A DNA stretch of 64,000 nt from Vreelandella sedimenti (GCF_013416325.1 NZ_JACCGK010000002.1:236970-300969), one strand, 5' to 3'. Numbered from the stretch's first letter, positions 46,078-56,193 are shown. Notes: generated by a model from the sequence alone, not told the origin. Numbers and translations: made by a program.

Positions 46078-46554
46078 ATGGCAGAAAAAAGCGGCGGGTC
46101 AAAAAAACTGCTCTGGATAATGATCATCCTGGTCTTGCTGTCGTCAGCAGGCGCAGCGGCAGCTATTTATATGGTAATGGATCAACGTGATGACGGTTCA
46201 GCAGATGCAGAGATGCAGCAAGCGATGGAACGCGAGCCGCCTATTTTTATGCGTATTGAACCCTTTACCGTCAATCTTGCCGATGACAGTTATGGCTCAC
46301 GCTTGCTCTATACAGGCGTGACTCTTCGTGTGGGTAATGAAGAGAGCAAAGCAATTCTAGAAGAACATATGCCTCAAGTGCGAAGCCGTTTGCTGATGCT
46401 GCTTTCCGGCAAGCAGGCTGATGAACTTACTTCCTCGGAAGGTAAGCAGCAGCTTGCACAAGCGATTGTTGATCGACTCAACGTCCCGCTAACGGAGAAT
46501 CAGCCACCACTTGATTTGCGTGAAGTTTTATTCACCGAATTTATTGTGCAATAA
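46078..46554 (+). CDS. fliL: Flagellar basal body protein FliL
   Basis: A 158-residue single-pass inner-membrane protein: basic N terminus, TM about 11-32, periplasmic SPFH-like domain with RIEPFTVNLADD and the conserved ending DLREVLFTEFIVQ. It surrounds and supports the stator. AGGA seven bases upstream of the ATG. First gene of fliLMNOPQR. Confidence 0.96.
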   Translation: MAEKSGGSKKLLWIMIILVLLSSAGAAAAIYMVMDQRDDGSADAEMQQAMEREPPIFMRIEPFTVNLADDSYGSRLLYTGVTLRVGNEESKAILEEHMPQVRSRLLMLLSGKQADELTSSEGKQQLAQAIVDRLNVPLTENQPPLDLREVLFTEFIVQ

Positions 46555-46575
46555 CCTCGGGAACTGGAGCCGTTC

Positions 46576-47631
46576 ATGTCACAGGACGATCTACTGTCCC
46601 AGGAAGAAATAGATGCCCTGCTAAAAGGCGTTAGTGGAGACGATGAGCCCTCGGCTTCATCTTCCCATGCGTCAGATGAAGCCCGGGTTCGCCCTTACGA
46701 TCCATCGACCCAACATCGCGTTATTCGTGAGCGTTTGCATGCGCTTGATTTTATCAACGAGCGCTTTGCGCGCTATTTTCGTACTGGCCTGTTTAACCTA
46801 CTGCGGCGTAGTGCGGACATTACCGTCGAGTCAGTTCGCTATCAAAGCTTTAGCGAGTTTTCACGCAATGTTCCCGTGCCTACCAACCTGAACATTGTGT
46901 CGATGAAGCCACTGCGGGGGTCTGCGCTCGTCGTATTCCCCCCCAATCTCGTTTTTATGGTGGTTGATAACCTTTTCGGTGGTGACGGTCGTTTTGTCAC
47001 TAAATCGGACGGACGGGAGTTCACTAATACTGAACAGCGTATTATCCAGCGCCTGCTTAATCTCGCCATTGATGCATACCAAGAGGCCTGGAAAGTCGTT
47101 TATCCGCTGGATGTCAGTTTTTTACGCTCAGAAGTGCAATCAAAGTTTGCCAACATTACCAACTCTCCCAATGAAATTGTGGTGAATACCAAGTTCAACA
47201 TTGAAGTTGGCAACCTATCTAGCAATTTTCAGATATGCATGCCGTACGCCATGATTGAGCCGCTACGTGACTTACTAGCTAACCCAATTAATGACAGCAA
47301 TCACGACCAAGATGGTACTTGGTCGCGCCGAATGGCGAGTGAGCTGCGTCAGTCGGAAGTGGAGCTAGTCGCTGAGTTTGCTCAAATACCCAGCCGTATC
47401 GCCCATGTGATGGGGTTGAAAAAAGGCGACGTGCTGCCGTTAGACATTCCAAGTTCAATCACCGCAAGCGTTGACGGGGTGCCCGTCATGGAGTGCGAGT
47501 ACGGTAGTCAACGTCAACAGCATGCACTGCGTGTGTTACATATGATTGACCATGCCGCTATGAATAATGCATCGTCCAAGGACTTCATTAAAGGGTCTAC
47601 GCGACAGAAAGCCAAGGAATCCAAAGCATGA
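46576..47631 (+). CDS. fliM: Flagellar motor switch protein FliM
   Basis: A 351-residue rotor protein. The N-terminal CheY-P docking peptide LLSQEEIDALL is at residues 6-16. The middle domain that touches FliG contains the conserved PLRGSALVVFPPNLVF and DNLFGGDGR stretches; the C-terminal SpoA domain pairs with FliN. GGAG upstream of the ATG. It overlaps fliN by 4 bp. Confidence 0.97.
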   Translation: MSQDDLLSQEEIDALLKGVSGDDEPSASSSHASDEARVRPYDPSTQHRVIRERLHALDFINERFARYFRTGLFNLLRRSADITVESVRYQSFSEFSRNVPVPTNLNIVSMKPLRGSALVVFPPNLVFMVVDNLFGGDGRFVTKSDGREFTNTEQRIIQRLLNLAIDAYQEAWKVVYPLDVSFLRSEVQSKFANITNSPNEIVVNTKFNIEVGNLSSNFQICMPYAMIEPLRDLLANPINDSNHDQDGTWSRRMASELRQSEVELVAEFAQIPSRIAHVMGLKKGDVLPLDIPSSITASVDGVPVMECEYGSQRQQHALRVLHMIDHAAMNNASSKDFIKGSTRQKAKESKA

Positions 47632-48152
47632 CTGATCCCAATAAGCCTGATCAGAACGTCTCTGACGACGATTGGGCGGATGCCATGTCCGAGCAAGAAG
47701 AACCCACATCCAGCGCCGATGCTGCTAGCGAAGAGGAAGATCCTTGGGCAGCCGCAATGGCGGAGCAAGAATCTGCTGAAGAGAACGAAGAAGAGACAGC
47801 CGCTGTCCCAGAGCCCAAAGCACCTGCAGCGAAAGCGGCAAGTGAGGATGTCTTCCGTCCGTTGAGCCCAGACAGCGGCTCTTCCCAAGCGCGTGAGCTC
47901 GAGATGATCATGGATATCCCGGTGAAGCTCACCGTGGAACTCGGCCGTACAAAGCTCACGATTAAGCAGTTACTGGAGTTGGCGCAAGGGTCTGTTATTG
48001 AGCTTGAAGGGCTCGCCGGAGAGCCGATGGATATCTTGATTAACGGCTACTTGATTGCTCAAGGCGAAGTTGTCGTGATCGAAGATAAGTACGGCATTCG
48101 GATTACTGAAATCATCACGCCTTCTGAACGCATTCATAAATTGAACCGATGA
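47628..48152 (+). CDS. fliN: Flagellar motor switch protein FliN with duplicated N-terminal motif
   Basis: A 174-residue protein; E. coli FliN is 137. The C-terminal SpoA domain (about 92-174) is near-identical to enteric FliN (IMDIPVKLTVELGRT, GEPMDILINGYLIAQGE). The extra length is an acidic N terminus that carries the enteric-type motif twice: WADAMSEQ at 16-23 and WAAAMAEQ at 40-47, a 24-residue repeat. It overlaps fliM and fliO by 4 bp each. Confidence 0.96.
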   Translation: MTDPNKPDQNVSDDDWADAMSEQEEPTSSADAASEEEDPWAAAMAEQESAEENEEETAAVPEPKAPAAKAASEDVFRPLSPDSGSSQARELEMIMDIPVKLTVELGRTKLTIKQLLELAQGSVIELEGLAGEPMDILINGYLIAQGEVVVIEDKYGIRITEIITPSERIHKLNR

Positions 48153-48589
48153 GCGTTGCCACCTCTTCGACGCAGAATGGTTCGCTCGATGCACTAGGTA
48201 ACAGTGGCGAGGCATTGGTAGGCATGGCCGTTTTAGGCAAGACTGCCGCGGCTTTAGCTCTCGTTATTGCGATCATTTTAATCTGTACAGCGCTTTTAAA
48301 GCGCTGGAGCAACCATACCACGCGCCATGGCGCCCACCTTCGTATTGTGGGCAGTACGGCTGTGGGAAATCGTGAGCGTGTCGTGATTGTTGAAGTAGAA
48401 GATACCTGGTTGGTTGTTGGCGTGGGAGGTGGTCGAATTACCAAACTCCACGAGCGCCCGGCCCCTGAAGAGCGCCCGCCAACCGCATCAGTTCCGCCTT
48501 CCTCACGCTTTGCGCGTCGTTTATCCAAAGCGCTAGCCGCAGGCCGTCGCGACTCGTCTGCGCCCACCGATCCACATCAGACGCCATGA
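48149..48589 (+). CDS. fliO: Flagellar protein FliO
   Basis: A 146-residue protein helping assembly of the FliP ring. One membrane helix (about 30-52, [16 protein letters not shown]) is followed by a FliO-type beta domain ([29 protein letters not shown]) and a basic Pro/Arg/Ser tail. ATGA overlap with fliN. Confidence 0.9.
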   Translation: MSVATSSTQNGSLDALGNSGEALVGMAVLGKTAAALALVIAIILICTALLKRWSNHTTRHGAHLRIVGSTAVGNRERVVIVEVEDTWLVVGVGGGRITKLHERPAPEERPPTASVPPSSRFARRLSKALAAGRRDSSAPTDPHQTP

Positions 48590-48597
48590 GGTACCGG

Positions 48598-49398
48598 ATG
48601 CACCTTCTTTGGCCCTGTTTTTTGAAGAACCGTTTTTTGAATAGCAAAACGGCTAAACCGTTCATGATGTGGCTTTTGTTTGTTGTCGCGTGTTTTATCG
48701 CCAGCCCTGTACATGCACAACAGATTCCCGGCATTGTTTCTCAGCCGCTCGATGACGGGGGCCAGCAGTGGTCGCTGTCGCTGCAAACCCTGCTTTTCCT
48801 AAGTTCTCTAGCGTTTTTGCCTTCCATGCTGCTGATGATGACGAGCTTTACGCGTATCATCATTGTGCTTAGCCTATTGCGTACAGCGATGGGCACCCAG
48901 GCAACGCCGCCCAACCAAGTGTTGTTAGGGATAGCACTATTTTTAACTTTTTTTATCATGTCCCCCGTATTGGCCCAGGTATATGACAATGCCTGGGTGC
49001 CGTTGACTAATGAGACGATAAATTTTGAAGAATTTTTACTGCTGGCTCAGGATCCATTTCGGGAATTTATGCTCGCTCAAACCCGAGAGCCGGATCTGGC
49101 ACTGTTTGTTCGCCTAGCCGATGTGGGGCCAATGCAAGGTCCGGAAGAACTGCCAATGCGTGTCTTGCTGCCCGCCTTTGTCACCAGTGAACTGAAAACG
49201 GCCTTTCAAATCGGCTTTACCATTTTCATTCCGTTTTTGATCATTGACCTCGTGGTGGCCAGCACATTGATGGCATTGGGGATGATGATGGTTCCGCCCA
49301 TCACTATCTCATTACCTTTTAAACTGATGCTGTTTATTTTAGTGGATGGTTGGCAGCTTATTATTGGTTCGATGGCAGAAAGCTTTTACATGATATAG
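48598..49398 (+). CDS. fliP: Flagellar export gate protein FliP
   Basis: A 266-residue core subunit of the export gate with a cleavable signal peptide (hydrophobic [16 protein letters not shown], cleavage before QQIPG). Four membrane helices hold the conserved [18 protein letters not shown] and [13 protein letters not shown] segments. GAGG lies six bases before the ATG at 48598; an ATG at 48586 overlapping the fliO stop is the alternative, adding four residues. Confidence 0.96.
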   Translation: MHLLWPCFLKNRFLNSKTAKPFMMWLLFVVACFIASPVHAQQIPGIVSQPLDDGGQQWSLSLQTLLFLSSLAFLPSMLLMMTSFTRIIIVLSLLRTAMGTQATPPNQVLLGIALFLTFFIMSPVLAQVYDNAWVPLTNETINFEEFLLLAQDPFREFMLAQTREPDLALFVRLADVGPMQGPEELPMRVLLPAFVTSELKTAFQIGFTIFIPFLIIDLVVASTLMALGMMMVPPITISLPFKLMLFILVDGWQLIIGSMAESFYMI

Positions 49399-49444
49399 CG
49401 CTTTCTACTGCACATTGATTATATAGCCCACAGGAAACCCAGCT

Positions 49445-49714
49445 ATGACACCCGAAATGGTGATGAGCATTGCTTATCAAGGAATGCGTGTAACGCTTCT
49501 GCTGGCTGGCCCCATGCTGTTGGCGGCGCTATTCACCGGCCTTATCATCAGCCTGTTTCAAGCCGCGACTCAGATAAATGAAATGACACTAACCTTTATT
49601 CCTAAAATTCTGGCTGTGTTCGCGGTGCTGGTATTAGCAGGCCCATGGCTGATTGGCTTAATTACCGATTTTACTCACCGCCTATTTACCAATATCCCTA
49701 GTATGGTGATGTAG
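49445..49714 (+). CDS. fliQ: Flagellar export gate protein FliQ
   Basis: An 89-residue protein with two hydrophobic helices (about 15-38 and 52-75) and the conserved LISLFQAATQINEMTLTFIPK loop. AGGAA upstream. 46 bp after fliP. Confidence 0.96.
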   Translation: MTPEMVMSIAYQGMRVTLLLAGPMLLAALFTGLIISLFQAATQINEMTLTFIPKILAVFAVLVLAGPWLIGLITDFTHRLFTNIPSMVM

Positions 49715-49718
49715 CGCT

Positions 49719-50510
49719 ATGGTGGAAGTCACTTTCGCACAGCTGCAAGGGTGGTTAGTGGCTTTTTTATGGCCGTTTGCACGCATTACAGCGTTCATGG
49801 CAGCCTCGCCTCTATGGGGACACTCCAGCGTTCCCAACCAAGCCAAAGTGGGCCTGGCCGCCCTAATTGCCATCGTTATCGCGCCGATTTTACCAGCTAT
49901 GCCGGATATAGCTGTAATGTCCTGGGCGGGCATGGGGATTATGATCGAACAGATTCTGATCGGCTTGGCGATGGGCCTCGTCATGCATATCATGTTTGCG
50001 GTCGTTCAAGCGGCGGGGGATTTTATTGGCCTGCAAATGGGCCTGGCGTTTGCGAGCTTTTTTGATGCCTCGAGTGGTACCAATATTATGGTGCTCTCGC
50101 GCATTCTCTACATGATCACTCTGCTCATGTTTTTGGCCATGAATGGTCATCTGATGGTGCTTGAAACCTTGATTATGAGCTTCCAAACGCTACCCATTGG
50201 CATTGGGACATTCAACCCAGATGCGTTTATTTTATTATCTCGTTATGCGGGCACGATTTTTGCCTCGGGAATGTTATTGGCGCTACCGCTGGTAGGCTCC
50301 CTGCTGACCATCAACCTGGCGCTGGGCATACTGAACCGTTCTGCCCCCCAGCTCACCGTCTTCAATATCGGCTTTCCTACCTCTCTTATCGTGGGGCTAA
50401 TATTAATGATGGTGCTCATGACCGACATTAGCCGCTTTCTACAGCGGTTGTTTACGCAAGGCCTAGGGTTTATGCAGACGTTAATCGAAACGATGGCGCC
50501 CTTAAACTGA
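49719..50510 (+). CDS. fliR: Flagellar export gate protein FliR
   Basis: A 263-residue hydrophobic protein with about six membrane helices and the conserved ASPLWGHSSVPNQAKVGLA and GLQMGLAFASFFD segments. It closes the FliPQR helical channel and is the last gene of the fliLMNOPQR operon, 4 bp after fliQ. Confidence 0.96.
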   Translation: MVEVTFAQLQGWLVAFLWPFARITAFMAASPLWGHSSVPNQAKVGLAALIAIVIAPILPAMPDIAVMSWAGMGIMIEQILIGLAMGLVMHIMFAVVQAAGDFIGLQMGLAFASFFDASSGTNIMVLSRILYMITLLMFLAMNGHLMVLETLIMSFQTLPIGIGTFNPDAFILLSRYAGTIFASGMLLALPLVGSLLTINLALGILNRSAPQLTVFNIGFPTSLIVGLILMMVLMTDISRFLQRLFTQGLGFMQTLIETMAPLN

Positions 50511-50514
50511 AATC

Positions 50515-50552
50515 CCCTTGCTTTCATGACCTTTTAGCCATAAAAACAAGGG
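50515..50552. terminator. Imperfect hairpin between convergent fliR and flgL
   Basis: Arms 50515-50528 and 50539-50552 pair at 12 of 14 positions around a 10-base loop. It lies directly after the fliR stop, between convergent operons. A T-run is missing on the plus side, so termination strength is uncertain. Confidence 0.5.
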
Positions 50553-50607
50553 AATAAGCAGAACTCCACAACACGTAAGTGATAAAGTGTCGTATATAAT
50601 TGAACTA

Positions 50608-51891
50608 CTACATATAGTTAAACAGCGATAAGCCTTTAATATCTACAAACGCTTTTTGTGCTGCCTGCATACCTACTTGGCGCAAGCTATACTCAGAAAT
50701 TGCTTCGGTATAATCCAAATCAACTAAATCCGATAGCGTTTGTTCGTAGTTCAGCATTCGATTACTGCTTACCGAATCGATAACGTCAAGCTCATTCAAA
50801 CGAGCCCCTGCGGAAGCGCGCACAGTCAGAACATTATCCAAACTGTTGTCCAGATCGCGCATAGCAGTATTCAAAGTATTGCGCTGATCGGCTTTTTTGG
50901 TGGCATTATCAGCAGGGTTTTCTAATACTCGAATGGCTTCTTCCATAGTGCGAAACAGGTCGGCGCCACGAACATCACCCCCTGATTTAGCAACCAGTAT
51001 TTCATCATTCGGCGCAGGTGTGCCTTCAAGGCTAATCGATAAGCCTCCGAATTCTAATGAGAGAGCCCCCTCTTCGCTAATATCATCTGTCCAGTTACCA
51101 GAGCTTAATGCTGCACCATCCGTGTCGTTGTCCACCCAAGTATCCGTTTCATTATCAAATCGTTGAACCTGATATGTTGGATCAGCAGCAGTTCCATCAA
51201 AACTGACACGGTAATCACTACCGTAATCAGCGTCATTGACGTCAAGAGTTTGGGGCCCGCGAAATGTCACATTACCTTGATTCAGAGTGCCATCTTCTTT
51301 CTTTGCTTCTGCTACATATCCAGCACCACTGGGTACACTTTGGAAGATAGTCACGCCATTATCAGCTACCGGTATCAAGCGCGTAGAATCTACACGCTGT
51401 TCGCGTGTATTCGTATCGCCTCTATATTCCACACTACCGTCAGCAGACTTCACAAAGGGCGGAGTATTATCTTTATAGCCACCGAACAAGTAGCGCCCAT
51501 TTCCATCAGTTGAATTGGATTGGCCCAGCAACGTTTCATAAACGCCTTTGAGTTCGCTAGATATGGACTCACGATTTTCGTCAGTCAGCGTGTCGCTAGA
51601 CGCCTGAATCAACAAACCTTTCGCACTAGTTATCGCATCACTAACGCTATTGATAATGCTTTCAGTCTGGGACAGTGAATTACGGGCAGATACGCGAGAA
51701 TCTGAAAACTGTTCAGTAACCGCCTTTGCCTGATCAACGCCAATCGCCCGCGAGGCGGCCTGTGGATCGTCGGATGGGTTAACCACACGTCGGCCGCTGG
51801 CAATCTGCTGACTGACCCTCATCAGGTCACTTTGTTGGCGGTTCATGGACGCCGTGCTTTGCTCGAACATGGTAACGGTACTAATACGCAT
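50608..51891 (-). CDS. flgL: Hook-filament junction protein FlgL
   Basis: A 427-residue flagellin-like junction protein. The N-terminal coiled coil (MRISTVTMFEQSTASMNRQQSDLMRVSQQIASGRRV start) and the C-terminal flagellin-type helix (ISEYSLRQVGMQAAQKAF) are conserved; the middle is variable. ATG at 51891 with GGAG eight bases upstream; a GTG one codon earlier is possible. 16 bp after flgK. Confidence 0.95.
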   Translation of the reverse strand: MRISTVTMFEQSTASMNRQQSDLMRVSQQIASGRRVVNPSDDPQAASRAIGVDQAKAVTEQFSDSRVSARNSLSQTESIINSVSDAITSAKGLLIQASSDTLTDENRESISSELKGVYETLLGQSNSTDGNGRYLFGGYKDNTPPFVKSADGSVEYRGDTNTREQRVDSTRLIPVADNGVTIFQSVPSGAGYVAEAKKEDGTLNQGNVTFRGPQTLDVNDADYGSDYRVSFDGTAADPTYQVQRFDNETDTWVDNDTDGAALSSGNWTDDISEEGALSLEFGGLSISLEGTPAPNDEILVAKSGGDVRGADLFRTMEEAIRVLENPADNATKKADQRNTLNTAMRDLDNSLDNVLTVRASAGARLNELDVIDSVSSNRMLNYEQTLSDLVDLDYTEAISEYSLRQVGMQAAQKAFVDIKGLSLFNYM

Positions 51892-51907
51892 CACTTAAAC
51901 TCCCGAA

Positions 51908-53851
51908 TTAACCGCGCAGGTTCAAGATGGTGTCCATCAGCGTGCCTGCGGTGTCAATTACACGCGCATTGGCCTGATAGTACTGCTGATAACGGATCAA
52001 ATTAGCGGCTTCCTCATCTAAATTAACCCCTGACTCGGACTGTTGCACAGCGATCAGTTGATCCGTAAGCCCTTGACGAGCATCTAAATTGACTTCTGTG
52101 ATATTGGTTCGGTTACCAACATCGCTCACCATCGAAGCGTACGCACCAGAGACTGTAGCGCTACCCCCCACAACTGATTCGGCTTGCAGATTCTGCAGCG
52201 CTAGGGCATTGCGGTTATCGCCACTGGCAAAAATAGTCTGGCTAACGGTTAATGACGACGTTTCACCTGCATCAGGAAGGTCGCCAACCGTAAAGCTGAT
52301 ACCATCAACTTCAATCTCATCGCCCCCTTCCAACTCAACGTCTGGTAAGTCTGATGCATCAACATTGGTACCGTTAACCATTATATTCGCTGCCGGAGTC
52401 AGTGTCAGGCTACCGTCCGAATCTACCTCAAATTGGTATTTTCTGTTATCCGCAAAAGCGTCTGAAGATATACCTAAATCGCTAACGTTTAAATCACCCT
52501 CACGCTCAAACGAGTTACCCGTGTTATTTCCTACATTAATAAAACCTGCGTCACCTGCAGCAATCTTATCCACGTCAGCAATATTGGTATCCATACCATT
52601 GGCGGCACGCCGTACCGGCTGAATTTCAAAGCGATCACCATCTTGCGGCACACCGCTGAACTCAATGCTGACACCACCAAAATTTAATTCGCCATCGTCA
52701 TCCCAGGCGTCTTGATCGAAATCTACAACCTGCCCATTGTCTTTACGGGTAACCACGGGCTCACCAGCCTCAAAACTGACGGTATAGTCAGTTGCCCTAA
52801 GGGCATCAACTTGATCGGGGTCAAATTCAGCGCTAGTGATATTGACGGCAGGTAAACTATTATTCTTATCGGCATACGTTTGCGGGGCGCGCACTGCAAA
52901 GAAGTCTTCACCCTGGTCACCGTTAAGATCTACACCTTGCTTATGCTGCTCATTGAAAGCAGTCGCCAACGACACAGCCAGTTGACCAATTTGGTTCTGC
53001 GTCTTATCTAAGGTTTCTGAACGGAAAGACATCAAGCCTCCCAATGCCCCGCCTGTTATCGTCGACTCATCTAGCTGAACGACGTTACCACCACCATCCC
53101 GATACCCCACCACCGTGCGCTGAGGGTCATAATCCGCTTGCACTGCTTCTAGTTGGAACGAATTGGTTCCTGTCACCAGCGGCTGACCATTGGGCAGGCT
53201 AACATTGTAGGTTTTGCCATCCTGAATATTTAGGCGCAAATCCATACGTTCATTAAGCTCTGATACCAATTGATCACGCTGGTTGAGCAGGCTATTGGGT
53301 GCTTCCCCACTCCGAGCGCGAGCCAAAGCAATCTCTTTATTTAAACCAGCGATCTGCTCGGTGGTGTTATTAATCTGGGTAATTTCATCCTTGATCTGGC
53401 CATTAATATTGCCCTGCATATCTTGCAGGTAGCCATCAAAGGAGCGGAACTGTGAACTCAGCGTATTAGCTTGGCCAAGCACGCCCTGGCGAGCCGCTGG
53501 GTCGGAGGGTGAGGCCGCTAGGTCTTCTAACGATGAGAAAAAATTCTGCATCAGCGGAGCTAAACCGGCTTCACGATCAGCCAGCAGATTATCGATTTGC
53601 GATACCTGGCTATAGTAAGTGTTTAAGGCGCTTGACTGAGTTTTTGCGCTATTTAACTGGTCAGCTACGTACGTATTGAACTGGCGCTCGATATCATTGA
53701 CACGAACCCCGCCACCTACGCGCCCCTCACCCAACTGGGCCAACTCCCGATTATAGCCAGGCGTATAGACATTACTAATATTATTACTGCTTGTATTCAG
53801 GGCATTCTGCGCGGCATTGAGGCCGCTTAAGCCGATCGAAAACATGCTCAT
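51908..53851 (-). CDS. flgK: Hook-filament junction protein FlgK
   Basis: A 647-residue junction protein (Salmonella FlgK is 553, so the variable middle is longer here). The N-terminal MFSIGLSGLNAAQNALNTSS and C-terminal SGVNLDEEAANLIRYQQYYQANARV are the conserved axial-protein ends. A sigma-28 promoter lies directly upstream, inside the flg operon. Confidence 0.96.
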   Translation of the reverse strand: MSMFSIGLSGLNAAQNALNTSSNNISNVYTPGYNRELAQLGEGRVGGGVRVNDIERQFNTYVADQLNSAKTQSSALNTYYSQVSQIDNLLADREAGLAPLMQNFFSSLEDLAASPSDPAARQGVLGQANTLSSQFRSFDGYLQDMQGNINGQIKDEITQINNTTEQIAGLNKEIALARARSGEAPNSLLNQRDQLVSELNERMDLRLNIQDGKTYNVSLPNGQPLVTGTNSFQLEAVQADYDPQRTVVGYRDGGGNVVQLDESTITGGALGGLMSFRSETLDKTQNQIGQLAVSLATAFNEQHKQGVDLNGDQGEDFFAVRAPQTYADKNNSLPAVNITSAEFDPDQVDALRATDYTVSFEAGEPVVTRKDNGQVVDFDQDAWDDDGELNFGGVSIEFSGVPQDGDRFEIQPVRRAANGMDTNIADVDKIAAGDAGFINVGNNTGNSFEREGDLNVSDLGISSDAFADNRKYQFEVDSDGSLTLTPAANIMVNGTNVDASDLPDVELEGGDEIEVDGISFTVGDLPDAGETSSLTVSQTIFASGDNRNALALQNLQAESVVGGSATVSGAYASMVSDVGNRTNITEVNLDARQGLTDQLIAVQQSESGVNLDEEAANLIRYQQYYQANARVIDTAGTLMDTILNLRG

Positions 53852-53891
53852 GGTTCACAATTCCTTAGGCCGATACCTATCACTACTTCAA

Positions 53892-53918
53892 TTATCGGCG
53901 CTGCACAGAAAAACTTGA
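53892..53918 (-). promoter_or_regulatory. Sigma-28 promoter of flgKL
   Basis: On the minus strand TCAAGTTT, an 11-bp spacer and a perfect GCCGATAA match the FliA consensus with one mismatch. It lies in the 75-bp gap between flgJ and flgK, so flgKL can be expressed late in addition to read-through from flgB. Confidence 0.88.
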
Positions 53919-53926
53919 GGAAAGGG

Positions 53927-54958
53927 CTAGCGAGCGTCAGCCAGGAAATTTCCCTCAGCGTTAAGCGGCCCCATGTTATTCATCACTGCGACTAACTTTT
54001 CAGCGTAGAGCGGATCAGTAGCATACCCGCCGGCCTGCAGCTCACGCGCGGCCTGCTCAGCGGTGGGTGCTTGAACAACCCCAGCATAACGAGGGTTATT
54101 GCCGATTAGGCTGGCATAATCAGTAAAAGCGTGTTCAAACGAGTCATAGACACGGAAGGTGTCAACCACCTGCGTTCGCCGCCCATTAATATATTCATGA
54201 GTCACAATATCGGTGGTTTCGCCCTGCCAATGGCTACCGGCTTTGATACCAAACAGGTTATGGCTATTGTTGCCATTGCGAGTCGCGATTTCGTGCCGTC
54301 CCCAGCCTGTTTCTAACGCCGCCTGGGCCAAAATGAGTTCAGCAGGAACGCCGGTAGATGCACTGGCCGCTTGGGCTGGTGCCGCTAACGTTTGAATAAA
54401 TTGATCTACGTGAGCAGAAGCCGTCGATTGCGCTCGCGGGTTTAGCGCAGACTCATCTACCGCATTCCCCTTCTCAACGCCTTGGCGAATGGCCTCTAGC
54501 TCGGCTAAGAATCGACCGCTGCCCTGCTCATGCTGGGTTTCAATCGTATCAGGATTAGCCGCGAATGAATCGTCAAGCACACGCGGGGTGCCACGAGGGA
54601 TGCCTGCTATCAATGCTTGCAACTCTTGATCCGCATCTGGCTGCGCTTTTGAGATGGCTCCTTGGCGCTCCAGTTGCTCAACAAGTACATCTGCAAGGCC
54701 CATTCCACGCGAAGCCATCACCTGTGACCACTGTTGATCCAGCATCGATTGATAGGTATCCGTCGCACTACTGTTCATCAGTCCTGAACTAGGTGTCGCC
54801 TCACGCATACTCTTCATCATCATCTGAATAAATAGCGCTTCAAACTGCTGGGCTGCACCACCCACGCCAGCCTCAGGGTCGACGCGTGCAGTGTGTTGGA
54901 GCCGCTGAAAGCCGTTCATGTCCAGGGCGAACTGACTGGTCATATCACTCGCACTCAT
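53927..54958 (-). CDS. flgJ: Rod cap and peptidoglycan hydrolase FlgJ
   Basis: A 343-residue bifunctional protein. The N-terminal rod-cap domain (about 1-100) has AAQQFEALFIQMMMKSMREA; the C-terminal glucosaminidase domain (about 185-340) has the catalytic glutamate E216 in LAQAALETGWG. It opens a hole in the cell wall for the rod. The ATG shares one base with the flgI stop (TAATG). Confidence 0.95.
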   Translation of the reverse strand: MSASDMTSQFALDMNGFQRLQHTARVDPEAGVGGAAQQFEALFIQMMMKSMREATPSSGLMNSSATDTYQSMLDQQWSQVMASRGMGLADVLVEQLERQGAISKAQPDADQELQALIAGIPRGTPRVLDDSFAANPDTIETQHEQGSGRFLAELEAIRQGVEKGNAVDESALNPRAQSTASAHVDQFIQTLAAPAQAASASTGVPAELILAQAALETGWGRHEIATRNGNNSHNLFGIKAGSHWQGETTDIVTHEYINGRRTQVVDTFRVYDSFEHAFTDYASLIGNNPRYAGVVQAPTAEQAARELQAGGYATDPLYAEKLVAVMNNMGPLNAEGNFLADAR

Positions 54959-56175
54959 TAAATGACCTCCAGTTCTGCACGTAGCGATCCCGATGCTTTT
55001 AACGCTTCCAGAATCGACATTAAGTCTTGAGGGGTAGCGCCTAACGCATTCAATGCATTGACCACTTCGTTGAGCTGCGCGCCCTCTACAATTTGCAGAT
55101 AAGCCTCTTGCTGCTCAATATCAATATCTGCGTCGGGCACCACAACCGTCTCGCCCTCGCCAAACGGATTCGGCTGGCTAACGCCAAACTGGGTATCAAT
55201 CATGATCGACAGACTGCCGTGAGCTACGGCTGCTTCCCGCAGTGTAACGGCACTGTTCATCACTACCGAACCGGTGCGTGAGTTCAGCACGACGCGTGCC
55301 GGAGCCTCCGTTGGTGTGACCTGAACGTTTTCAATGCGCGCCATAAAGTTGACCCGCGCATTATCATCAGTAGGACCGTCAAGGGCGATTACTCGGCCAT
55401 TACGTGCATAAGCTACCGACTGGCCAAACTCGTTATTAATCGCCGTTACCATGCGCTGAACGGTGCCAAAATCAGAGTCGTTAAGCTGTAATTCAAGCAT
55501 GCCACCATTGCCACCTAGGTTAAGCGGTACTTCCCTCTCAACCAGTGCGCCATTGGGAATACGTCCCGATGCCTGCTGATTGATTTGCACACTACTGCCA
55601 CCCGCTTGGGCGCCAGCACCGCCCACGAGCATGTTGCCCTGGGCAATGGCATAGGTATCACCATCAGCACCTTTTAAAGGTGTCATCAACAGCGTTCCAC
55701 CGCGCAAGCTGCGTGCGTTGGCTATCGACGAAACGACTATATCTAGACGCTGGCCCGGCCTTGAGAACGGCGGGAGATCAGCGGTCACCATCACCGCAGC
55801 TACGTTGCGCAGTTGCAAGTTCGTGCCTGCAGGCACGGTCACCCCAAGCTGGGACAACATATTGGTCAGGCTTTGGCTTGTAAAGGGCGCCTGGGTCGTT
55901 TGGTCACCGGTACTGTCGAGGCCGACGACCAAGCCGTAGCCTACCAGTTGGTTATCTCGAACGCCGGCAAAGCTTGCCAGTTCCCGAACGCTTTCCGCCT
56001 GAGCAGGCAAAGCCAGCGCGCACATTATCACTAAGGTGGTCAGTTGAATAAGCCAAGCGTTGATGGCTTGCCGACAGTTAATCCACACATTTCTTAACCG
56101 CATCACGATAACCCGCTGTCCCGCGTTCATTGGTCGACCTGCCATTGAAGGGCCTGTCTGGCGTAGCTCTGTCAT
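54958..56175 (-). CDS. flgI: Flagellar P-ring protein FlgI
   Basis: A 405-residue periplasmic ring protein. A long N-terminal extension precedes the signal peptide core (LIQLTTLVIMCALALPAQA); the mature protein begins ESVRELASFAGVRDNQLVGYG, as in other FlgI. GGGAG six bases upstream supports the ATG at 56175, though initiation further in (residue 25) would give a more usual signal peptide. Confidence 0.95.
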   Translation of the reverse strand: MTELRQTGPSMAGRPMNAGQRVIVMRLRNVWINCRQAINAWLIQLTTLVIMCALALPAQAESVRELASFAGVRDNQLVGYGLVVGLDSTGDQTTQAPFTSQSLTNMLSQLGVTVPAGTNLQLRNVAAVMVTADLPPFSRPGQRLDIVVSSIANARSLRGGTLLMTPLKGADGDTYAIAQGNMLVGGAGAQAGGSSVQINQQASGRIPNGALVEREVPLNLGGNGGMLELQLNDSDFGTVQRMVTAINNEFGQSVAYARNGRVIALDGPTDDNARVNFMARIENVQVTPTEAPARVVLNSRTGSVVMNSAVTLREAAVAHGSLSIMIDTQFGVSQPNPFGEGETVVVPDADIDIEQQEAYLQIVEGAQLNEVVNALNALGATPQDLMSILEALKASGSLRAELEVI

Positions 56176-56193
56176 TGATGGCTCCCCATAGAG

